This document shows, piece after piece, positions 38,501-50,500 of a stretch of 64,000 nucleotides of DNA. The position numbers and the translations under genes were made by a program. Where the stretch lies: positions 83,029,303-83,093,302 of the forward strand of contig OZ023274.1 in NCBI GenBank assembly GCA_964007475.1, in the 5' to 3' direction. The stretch comes from Hybos culiciformis. Taxonomy: Eukaryota; Arthropoda; Insecta; Diptera; Hybotidae. Under the pieces are notes generated by a model. It saw only the letters and a list, made by a program, of their open reading frames with translations. It was not told where the DNA came from and did no database searches. Positions within the stretch are counted from its first letter, which is position 1; each line of letters opens with the position of its first letter.

Positions 38501-41500
38501 AAAAAAAATTATCATATAGAAACCAAATATTTGAAATAGAATTATTATTATTATTATTAACATAAATCAAATTATGATGATAACCAATTGCTTTTGATTT
38601 ATTCTTCGATGTGGCAAAATTTTCTCTTCATTTTTTGTGGTAACAAAAGCTTTGCAAGATCAACCAATAATTGGAAATTCAGAGAATTTTCAAATTGAAA
38701 TATCTACACATAAAAGGAATTCACAATTTGTGATGGTATTCATAATACCATTATAAAATTACAAAGTTTGTTAATGATCCCAATCCGTAATAATTAACAA
38801 AATTTTTTTCTAACAATTATTACGTTTTCTAGTGAATTTACACATAATTTTTATGCTAATTGTTTCGTTATCATATCTCAATATTGTATTTTACTCTCTT
38901 TCAGATACACGATGATTTAGAAAAGGAATCAGATTATTCCGGTTCTGGGTTCGGTGAAGATGGTGAGTACAATTTTCTTATCAATCCTTTTACTATCGTC
39001 TCAAACTTTTATGATTTTGATATAGAAATTATTTCTCAAAAAAAAAAAAAAAACAACGCCCAAAAATAATAAAAAATAAATTTGTATATTTAGACGAGGA
39101 TTCAGCTACCGATCATCAAAGTAATCGTAAAACAAATCAGCATCAAACAACAATATCATCAATAAATCGTCAAGATAATCGTAATAATAATCAACTTAAT
39201 AAGGATAACAAGAAATCTGACTACGATATAGGTAGAGTGAATACTGGTACAAGTAGTACTACTATTGGCGATAGTATTAGTGGATCAGGCGGTGGTGATT
39301 TAGAAGATGACGACGACGAAGAAGAAGACGAAGATCACGATACTGATCGTGACGAAGATGATGATAGTGATGATTTCCCTGTTTCTGGTGGTCATACAAC
39401 TACTGATCAAGATAATACAAAATCTAATAATAATAATAATACCGATATTATTAGCAGTAGTGGTATTGACCATCACTCAAGAAAAAAGACTGATGATAAT
39501 GATGATGAAATAATTGATACCGAAGAAAATTATTTCGTGGATAACGAAGACGATACTAAAAAAGATAGTGATGATGATGATATTCATTTTGATAATAAAA
39601 ATGATAAAAAACCAGAAAATGACGATGAAGATGACGCTACGGAAACTAGATGTCAGTGCATGGCTTTTTTATATTTATTTAATTTTTTTTTGATATTATT
39701 TCTTAATAATTTTTTAATAGGATTTAGGGGGCACTGAATTATGACCGCATGAATTATGACCGCGGAAAAAGTTTGTATGGGCGGGCAAAATTCATTTTTA
39801 AAATGAATTTTGTCCGCGCAACAAAATGTCTTTTGACCGCGCGGTCAAAATTCATTTTATTTATAAATTGAGTCGCGGTCAAAATTCATTTTGAAAATGA
39901 ATTTTGCCCGCACATTTTCTGTCGGTCAAAATTCATTTTTTTATAAATTGAGTCACGGCCAAAATTCATTTTGAAAATGAATTTTGTCCGCACATTTTGC
40001 CGCGGTCAAAATTCATTTTTTTTAAATTGAGTTGTTGCCGGGAACGCGAGTATTATGCACAAAAGTTATGGAGAAGATACAATTCATTTAAAATGACTTA
40101 TTTTAAAAAATGAAATCAACCCTCCGATAAAATATTGTGTTCTAAGCAAAAGGGCAAGGGCGCTAGCCGCAAATCCCACTGACCAACCGCCCGCCCGCCG
40201 CCCTGCTGCCCCCCCTTCCCCTTGTGTCTACACCACAAATATTTTATCTTTTTTACTCACATACGATAAATAGTGTCGTTTTAAAAATGATTTTAGGCCT
40301 TTTCCAAAAGGATGCCGTACAAAATGTATGAAAAAGCTGTTTTTATTTTCAATATTTGTTAAGTAATATTTTTGATGAAACTATTTCTGCATAATACAGC
40401 CGCAAATTTTGTCGCGGTCAAAATTCATTTTTTTTCTAAATAGAGTCGCGGCCAAAATTCATTTTGAAAATGAATTTTGTCCGCACATTTTGCCGCGGTA
40501 AAAATTCATTTTTTTACTAAATTGAGTTGCGGCCAAAATTCATTTTAAAAATGAATTTTGTCCGCACATTTTGTAGCGGTCAAAATTCATTTGTTTTCTA
40601 AATTGAGGCGCGGTCAAAATTCATTTTGAAAATGAATTTTGACCGCCAGTCGCGGTCATAATTCATGCGGTCAAAATTCATGGAGCCAGGATTTAGTTTA
40701 ATTTTGGAAAATTTTTCTGCTATTAATAATCGGATTGAAAAGAGAAATTGTTTTCTTAATATTTTTAGAATATTTTAATTATTTCTGTGGCAAGTCCTAT
40801 TAATTTTCATAAAAAGTTCATAAATTTTAAAATTGTAAAAAAAATACCCTTTTCAAATTATCGTATATAATAAGTTTTCCATCTGTAATGATGTACATAT
40901 GTCTGAAATCACTGAATTTATGTATTTATTTACATAATGTACATATGTAGTGGTCTAGTCCTAAAAGACTTTAAATTTTCTCAGTTTTGAACGAAAATTT
41001 TTGTATTTTCTTTTATTTATTCAATAAAACTTAACCAACCATTTCTTATTTAAATTAGAAAATATTTTTATTTTTCCATTTAATAATTAATTTTATAACT
41101 CTGTATGGTTATAATAATTCTCAAAAGCTCAAATATTTTCATTACCATTTACATTTACACGATGTTTTAGGCCTTCAAAATAAACATATCGATATCTTGA
41201 CTAATATTTCTAAGTAATGAACTTTACAGAAGATTTTCCAAAATTTTAGTTATTATTTTGAAATATATACATACATATATTTATATTTTTTATACAAATA
41301 ATTTATATTTTAAGACAAAAAAAAAAATTTATTAATTTATTAATTTTTATATTTTTATTTTTAATATTCTTAAGCAAATAATTGAGATAAATGAGTGAGT
41401 TGCATGCCTTGTCCCTGAAAATCGGTATACTTCAAAAAATTAACAAAAATAACAAAATCATAAATGAAATCTTCAACTAACAATTTCTGAAATCATCACC

Positions 41501-44500
41501 CATCAAATTTGAAAAACAAAATTAACAAAAATTTTAAGTAAACAATATAAAACTTGACATCATCTTCGGTCCAGTATTACTATTCTAAGCTAAAAAATAT
41601 AATTTAAATTAATTATTTTATTTTTTTTTAATTAATAAATTACAGTAATAAAAATAATATTTAATGTTCTTAAATTGTAATTAAATGTGTAGTTCTTTTG
41701 TAATCTTACTTTATTATTATTTTTCTTTTTTAACGAAATCATAATTCACATAAATTTTCATTCATATTTTTTTTCTTAAGCTACAAAATTTTGAATCATA
41801 TAAAAAATAAATTTTTGGTGGAGAAACAATTTTTATATTTTTTCCTTTCGGTAAATTTATTCCAAATATCACGGCAAAAATTAAAGCTCAAATTCTCAAC
41901 ATGGGCTTGCTTATTTATTAAGTTAAACCATTTTCGAAAAATTATACACTTTTAAAAAATATTTTTTTTGACATTTTTAATTACAAAATGAAATCCGAAA
42001 AATATAAGTTATGAATGCGTCCAAATTCCAAAAATAATAAAAAAATAGTTAAATTTGCTATAAACTAATAAATTGCTTAATTGGAAAAGTCGTTGTAGTC
42101 CTATTAGAAAAATTAAAAATAAGTAATAAAAATTGGCTACAACATTAAAGTATACTGGGAAATTTCATTTGGTTTTATTAATTTTTTCGAAAACATTTAT
42201 ATTTATTGTTTTTCAGGCAATCAAATTTAACAAAAACTTGTATATTGGTTGAGAAAAATAATTTCGAATTTTACCGCCAAAAACTTTATTTGAATTAATG
42301 ATTTATAAACGTCTTTATTTTATATCTTTTCTTAATATAATAGAATGAATTTAATCAATCAAGCATTATTATGCTCTAAAAAAGTTAGAACTTTTAAAAT
42401 CAATTGCTACATTGGGAATGTTCAAAGAAAAACCTTATTTTTATTCAATCATTATCATATCGAAATATTATGTTTGTTTATGAAGTTAAAGTCTCATAAT
42501 GAAGCTTTTAATCATAATATATATTTAGGTCTTTCGTTCATATTACTTAAGGTCATGGAATAAAATAATGTTGTCTGAATTAAAAAAAAAAAATTTCTTT
42601 GCTTTCTTATTTGGTCGAAGAATATACATATATAATAACATGAAAGACAAGAAATTCATAAATATTCAATGATGAAAAACATTTTTTTTAAGGTTCTTAA
42701 AATAATTAAGATCCATAGAATTACTATATTTCAATATTTTTGTACAATAAATCATAATTATAAAATTTCTCATAAATTTCTTATCTTCTTCTGAGTTTTT
42801 TTTTTTATTTTTTCAATTATTTTTATTATACTAAAGATTAATATAATCTTTTCAATATTTATAAAATATGCGAAACAAGATTATGTATTGCTTTTGTAAA
42901 AATAATTGAATTTATTAAGTCTTTTACTTTTTATGCCATAAAATTTATTACTTATATATTTAATACCTCTACAAAAAAAATAAATAAATTTATGTGTAGG
43001 AAAATTCTGCATTGGAATATAATTCCTCTCAACCTAAATTAAGTTTAGTGTTTTTATTTTCTTTGTATATTTTTATGTAAAAACGATAATCAAAAATATG
43101 TTGGATAAATTCAACTACAAAATACCTACATAATGTTTTTTTTAACATAAAAAAAAAAAATATACATTTTCCATTAAATTGAGTTTTCCGAATATTTTCC
43201 ATTATTCGAGATATTATTTTTAAAACAAAAAATAAAATAAAAAATTATATTTAAATAATTTTATTTGTTGGCAAACATTTTATATGTATGTACACAATTT
43301 TTTTTCCCACTATTTTTAACTCTACATATATGAACCAATTATAATTTAAAAAATTTAATTACATTATGATGGTAGGAACAAAAAAAATTTTTTTTGCACG
43401 AAAATTTCGTCTAAATAGAAATCAATGAAATTTTATTATAAAATTATTAGTTAAAAGAGGAAAAACTTTTTTTCTTCCACAATTTATTAAACATAAATTG
43501 GAAATTTCAATTTAGATCGTTTCAAGTTTTGTAAACATTAACGTCTGTAGTGCAAAAAAAAAAAAGGATTTTATCTTTCATTTCACTATTAGTATATTAT
43601 TTATGCTCTTTTATATCAAAAAAAATGTATATATTTTTAAGTAAATAATCCTTTTCATTCTGAAATCAAATTTTTCCTGAAATAACACAACCTGAAACTA
43701 ATTAAAAAAGGATATAATTTTTTCCTTTCTATTTTTTTTTATCCACATCAAAAAATAAATTAATTTAACTTCATAAAAAAATAGCAATTCTGAAATTCAA
43801 AAATAATATTTCATTTATATAATAAATACAATTTAAAAATAAAATTAAATATAAAAATAAAAAGTAAATTAATCCATTCTCAAATCAAAAAAAAAAGTTT
43901 TGCAGGTTCAATAAAACTTAATTATTTTCATGACATATCAAATTTGGATATTATGTTGCATACGTACACTATTCATGTGTATACAACTTAATAGATATTA
44001 AAGATATCATGTTACTAAAGCGAAAAGAGAGTAGAGAAGTTCTTAACTAGATGTAAATGTAAAAAAAATTTAAAATGATTTTTGTTTCTAATTATTTGAA
44101 TTATTGGAATCTATTCTTTTAAACTTCGTTACAATGTTTTCAAAAAAAAATTATTAAAATCTTAGAATTGTTGTCTCACGAGTTAGTTATATTAGCACCT
44201 CAATGAAATTAACCACAATCGATATTTAAAATATTCACAGGGACAGTCTATAATTTCTCAACCTAACGATTTAGGACTTTTAAGCCTATAACTTGAACTG
44301 CAAGTGCAACCATAATTTTAATAATTAACGAAGAAGCTTATTTAAACCTAAGAATTTACATTTCTTCGTGCTTCAGCTAGAATTTCTTATTTCCAACGTT
44401 TTCCGCTACATAGAGATATTTTTCCTGAAAAATGAATTATCTTTAAAATATATATTTTTATTTAAATTTTCACGTTTGTCTTTATGGAATTTTCAAAAGT

Positions 44501-47500
44501 AAAAAAAAATAATATTTATATAAAAATTTATGTTTCAAAAGTATAATTTATGATCTTAAACAAAAAAAAAAAACCCTTTAAAAATATTATAAATTTTTTT
44601 CCCTTCAGAAATAAATTTAAAATTCTTGCATTTAATTTTATTTGTACGAAAAATATGCATGAAAAATAGTTTTATTTTTCGTGGACGTTGCAACAAACTT
44701 AATCAGCAAAATAAAAAAGACTTAAGGCAAATATAGTGGTACAAAACTATTGTAAAAAATAAAGTTTTTTTTTTTTTAGAGTTCTGTATAATTTGATTGC
44801 ATATAAACTAATTAAAAATTGTTTTTATACAAAAATATTATTTAGTGAAATCCATAATAATTTTAGGGATTATAATATGTGTAGAGGTATTTTTCATCCA
44901 AACAGAATATAGGTACTTTTATTTTGAACATTTGGAAAAAGTATATACGTAATAATGAAAATCCAATTTGCTCTCTTTTTTTGTATTGAAAATTTTAAAC
45001 TTAATGTCTCGTAGAATGAGAAAACGTATGGCATTTTAAAAGGGCCTGGTTTCAATAAGATATTATGTTCAATTTTCCTCCCAACTTTGAATTAAGTTTG
45101 TTTTATCAAATTAAAATGTCTAAAAAAATATCTTATAGCTCTTTGGTGATATTCTTTCATTTATTTTCGAATTATATAAATTTCATATCTTGGTCAAAAA
45201 ATTAATCTCAAAATCTGATGTAAAAGATAAATTTACCCTTAATAGCTGGTATAGTTAAAATTTGTATCACCAAGTTCTTATTCTGTCAGAACAAATATAT
45301 TATTTTTACATTCTATGTTATTTTAAATTATGTTGTGTATTTTCTATTAAATTAAGTGTACAAAATATAAGGCATTATCTTATGAAATATAAAAATTTTT
45401 GCAGCAAAAGCATATCATAATATTTCACATCTGTAAATGATGTTTATATAAAATCCTGGGCTTCATTTCTCTTAATAAATTGATATGTAAACAACATGCA
45501 CATACAACAATTTTTTTTTTTAAAGTAGAATTTATATATTGTTTGCATATTTACTTAAAATTTCATAAACGGTTGAGTTGTTTAGTAAATTTATTACACA
45601 TGTGACTTTAACTAGGTTGGTTAAAAGTTTCGATCAATTGAATTTATAAATAAATTTTAACTTAATTAATAATATTTTTATATTAAATAATAATTTTTAA
45701 ATTGATTTTTGAAAACTTTTTGACAACTTCAATGAATTTTAATGCGCATGTCTTCGGTAAGTTGTATTTACATTCGCAAATTTAGCTCGGTAAATGGTCC
45801 ATTACATGCATCAATACACATGCAATTATAGAGGAATGTAAATTGTATTTACATTTCCCTGTGATGTAAATTGTATTTACATTGCTCTATATTGTATTTA
45901 CATTCTTCATTTTCAACTGCGTAATACTATAAACAAAAATAATATCACTCACACTCACAATATTTCAATACAGACAAATACCAAAAAAAAAAAAAAATTG
46001 CAAATGTATACCTCTCACATGCATCATATCAATGTCAATCAAAGCTTAGTTTATAATGCTAAAATCTAAATTTTCCCTCTGAGCTAATCTATATTTTCCC
46101 TCTGAGCAAACAAAAAAAAAAAAAAGAACCAATAAAAAAATACGCGGCTATTTTTTTTTTTTCTAAAAAGCGGCCAGTCGATCAGTCGATGAATTTTCTT
46201 AACATGTGTTTCAATCTACTATTTTTAAAGGATCTTCGAACCTCTACTACTAAATTTTTAAACGAGTGTGGTTGGATTTTAGTACAAAAATTTAAACCAC
46301 ACTTCAAAAATTGGACTTATTTTTATTCAAAAAAACAAAATGAATAAAAATAGAACAATGGTAACCCTGAAAATATATTTGTTGTCATTATAAAGTTTGC
46401 TGTGATTGTCAAATGTCAAGTAAGAATTTTTTTTTCTTCTATCAACAAACAAAGAAAATGGCAGCATCAAGGAGATTATTTATTGTAAATATAAATTATA
46501 ATTATATAATTATTATTTGATTTTATTTTTAATTATAAAAAAAATAATTATAAAATTATTATTATTTTTTTTAATAATTAAAAATAAAATTAAGTAAAAT
46601 TTAAGAAGACCATTATTTCCTAAAATAATAAAAAAAAAATTAGTAATTTTTCTAAAAAAAAATTATTCGATTTTTTTTTTTGCAAAAAAGAAAATGAATA
46701 ATTTTTTTTTGGAAAAATTACTAATTTTTTTTTTAATATTTTAGGAATCTTCCGGTTTGAAATCATTTCGATAAATAAATAAACTTCCTTATTAAATTTT
46801 ATTTCCTTGCTTCATTTTGAACTTTTTTGTTTATTTTTTTCATTATAAATGTATTGTTTTCAACTCCCTCTCACATGCACATTAAAGCAGTATACAATAC
46901 ATGTTAATCAAATTTGTTATACAGCTCGTTTTGTATACACACAAACATATAGACACTCGTCAATATTATATCACTCGACCTTCGGTCTCGTGATATAAAC
47001 ATGACTCGTGTCTATGTGTTTGTGTGTATACAAAACTCGCAAGAATAACAAATTTTCTTAAAATGTATTGTAATCTACTATTAATAAACTGATATGAAAA
47101 TATTTTTCACAACATACAGGCAACATTAAAACATTGTGCACCGTTTTTTGAATAAATGTATTCACTTTCAAGTTACCATAGATTAGTGAGAAACGTTGGC
47201 AACAACAAATAAAAAAGTGTGCTTCTTTTGAAGCTCCTGCTATTATAGTTTAGTCTCAATGAGATTATTTAGTTATCAATAGACTTTCTACTACTACAAA
47301 AGATCCAATGTTTCAGAACTTTTTAATCATGTTGAGATTACATCTTTGTTTTTTTATTTATATCTTTTATAAAAATTATATAAATCTTTCTTATGAAAAT
47401 CTATTTTTCATGTTTATTCTTAAGTCCTTTCGTCATAAAACCAAAAAAGAAAGAAAATAATAATAATAATAATAATAAGATAAACATTTCAAATTTTCAC

Positions 47501-50500
47501 TAACAAAATAAAAGAATAATTTTCTACCAAGTTTATTTTACGTACTTATAATGTCTGAAAACAACATGTGTAATAAATTTAGAAAACTCATATTATACTT
47601 CAAAAAAAAAAAAATTATGTAATTTCTTTAAAAATTATTTTCACAAAACTTTTCTTCTGATACGACATAAATTTCAATTGAATTTTTCTTTGAAGTTTTC
47701 TTGTCAGTCATTAACAATAATTCTTTTTATATGTTCTTTTTAACGCAACTGATGTTTCAAATAATTTTTATTTTTTATTGATTCACTTTTCTCATACAAT
47801 TAGGTTTTCCAGCTTCTCCTGACCATTTTAAATTACTATCATCAGTTGTTAATTATTTCTATTAATAAATTTCGTAATTGAATTTTGAGTTATTTGGGTG
47901 TAACATTGTTTTAGGTCTAAGTTATATGAAAAAAATCTATCTCTTTTATGCGTTTTAAGCTGAAGATGAAGAAAATAGACTCATTATTCAAATTAATTGC
48001 ATTATTCTTAGCTTTCAAGTACCAGAGATTATACACTAAAAATGCTATTAAATTTTGTATGGAAAAATGGGCGTACTGGAACCAACAAAAATGGACGAAC
48101 AGGAATCTAAAACATGTTAGATTCATATAGAAACTGAAAAATTTTAATACTCAATACATCTCATAACTTAATATCTTTGATAATATGGATTCAGCATAGA
48201 TCATGTATTTTTATCACTACTTAATTTTCCGTATTATATACTTTCTTAAATTTCATTTAAAAATAAACTTTATTCGTATTAAAAATTTATTTTCACAAAA
48301 ATATTCAATAGCCCAAGGATAATTAAACTTAATATTTAATTTCATGAGATAAAAATAATAGAAGGTTTCCTTAGAAATTTTCTCCAATATTTCAAGATTA
48401 ATTATGGTTTCAAATATAAAATTCTTCATATTTTAATTTAATCTAAAATTTCTATTCTTTACAAAATGTAATATCTTTGTAAATGTTGTTTAACTATTAC
48501 ATACATATAAAATTTTGTATATTATGTACATTACACTTTAATTTTTGGGGAATATATATATTTTTGAATTATTTCGTCAGGTAATATTCTCATCAATTTT
48601 CGTTAAAGATATAATTTTCTAAATATTTTATATTTACATTTCATTCATTAAAATTTTATTAAAATTTACTGTACAAATTTACATAAATATAAGAATATCT
48701 TATATATATAGAAAAGCAAAAGAAAGTCCCTTATCAGTTTGACATATTGTTATTCTTCCATTTTATGTGTTTTTACTTAATTTATATTTCTATACCTTTT
48801 TTTGATAATCAGAAATTATGTTGTCTAGTTTTTACAATAAATAAATACTGGAGCATAGTTTTATACTAAAAATCAATGAAAGAAACATGTATAAAAATGG
48901 AATATGCTTTTCTTAGATAGTTTCAAATTTAATTTTTTTTATTTAAAAGATATTGTGATAAAAAAAAATCTGTTAAATAGTTACTAAATGCAATATGCAA
49001 AATGCAACTCTTACTAAAGAAACTAAAAATTTTAAAATTTTGCACAGAACTGAATCAAATGAATACAAGTTCTATTCTTTAAAATTAAGTTCATGAAAAA
49101 ATGTAAATTTAAAATTGTCTTATATCTTTGATTTCCAAACTTAAACTATCAGATAAGTCAGTGGGTTCGAAAAATCGAACAACATTTTTCTAAAAAATTA
49201 TTTAAGCCTTTATTAATTCGATATTTTAATTTTGGGTGAAAGTAAACATTTCACTCTTTGAGCATAACCCTTTTATATTTTTTTTTATATTTATCTAATA
49301 AAAACTTGTAGAGAATGCATATTCATCCCATAAATTTTCATAAAATTTACGTCACAACTTTTAAATAAGAATATTTATGAATATTTTATTGATAACTTTA
49401 TATGTATACAATTTTGTACTGTGCATTATTTTATTGTATATACATACATTTTTTTTTTAAATATCAAATTCCTAAATGTGTACAGGATGATGAATAGTAT
49501 GTCGTACAGTCATAAATTTTTAAACTTATTTTCTTATGCAAAATATAAAAATTTCTAATTTTTTTTTTAACAACAAAAAAGAAAAAAACTAAACATTAAC
49601 AAAATTGAAAATTTTCTTCAAATTTTTTTTTATCTAAGAATAAATTAAGCAAAAAAACTTTATGTTTTATGACGAGATATGTCACGTACATAAAGTATTA
49701 TTTTATGAGAAAAGAATGCACAAATTATTTCAGTTGATCCTTGCACAAACATACAAAATTTTCATTACTGAAGCTTATCTATTGAAGGATCGATTGTACT
49801 CAAAAATACTAAAAAAAATTCTAAATTCCAAGACGATTCAAATATACATATAAGAATTAGAGTACAGAGATAGAATTCTTGTATTTTGAATTGTACAGTT
49901 TAAACAGTCATTTATAAAAAAAATTGTTTCTTCCTTTTAATTGATCAGAAATAATGTTGTTTCTGGATATGTTTATTTGTAGTAATTATTTTCTTGAATG
50001 ATAAAATTTAATACTTCAATTTTATTTTTTCATAAATTTTTTTCGCTTGTCCATGATGAACGAATATAACTGAAGTTTTGTGTAAATTTTAGATTGTTTA
50101 AAATTTCTTAAAATATGATTATATACATATTTAGCTCTGACGATATGTTGTCAATAAGGAAAATTTACAATAAATTTAAATATATTTTTGATGACATTTA
50201 ATTATGACTATCGAAATCGAACCCTTTGTTAGAAATTAGTTATTTCAATTAATAAATCATAAATAGATTGTTATTTTTATATTATACTAGTCGAAATACC
50301 CGGCTTCACACGGTAGTCCCGAACTTATATTAATATCAAAACGCGTTAATCCAGATTTCGTGCACTAAAAAAAACAGAATTTCAAAATTTGTTAAATAAC
50401 CACTTCCCCGGTGCCTTAACACATGCAGTATTCTAAATAGTCGATTCGGGTCCAACGCTATAATATTTTATCGGAACATACCTAAATTGCATTTTGTGCA

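Larger units (their letters stand above)
25708..38904 (+). other. Sdc: Sdc intron, 13.2 kb
   Basis: GTAAGA to TTTCAG. It contains the possible 45-nt exon, an AT microsatellite and a small hairpin. A less A+T-rich patch at 28290-28400 (ATGAGCGTTGCCATACCACA...) has no open frame and may be a repeat remnant. No other gene was seen on either strand. Confidence 0.8.
45738..47088 (-). mobile_element. Palindromic composite repeat, copy 2 with a nested partial copy
   Basis: In reverse complement this block reproduces copy 1: AATAGTAGATTA, the palindrome (46910-47055), GTGAGAGGGAGTTG, TATTTGTCTGTATTGAAATA (45958-45985), a minisatellite and CGCATTAAAATT at 45743. The middle is expanded by about 850 bp. 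That extra part contains a second copy of the AATAGTAGATT..AAGAAAATT end (near 46195-46225), a 23-bp duplication and a separate hairpin. It looks like two partial copies in tandem, or a copy with insertions. It is intronic to Sdc and in the opposite orientation to copy 1. Confidence 0.65.

Noticed and set aside
39307..39513. 68-residue frame on +
   Set aside because: It is the +1 shadow of the syndecan acidic exon: GAT/GAC triplets read as ATG/ACG give Met/Ile/Thr-rich noise.
40150..40225. Possible CpG-island promoter (C-rich tract)
   Set aside because: The C/G-rich patch lies inside the foldback transposon centre and has no promoter motif or adjacent coding sequence.
47917..48130. Overlapping frames on both strands
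   Set aside because: Neither has a recognisable motif or splice sites in a sensible context, and overlapping sense and antisense frames of similar length suggest chance.
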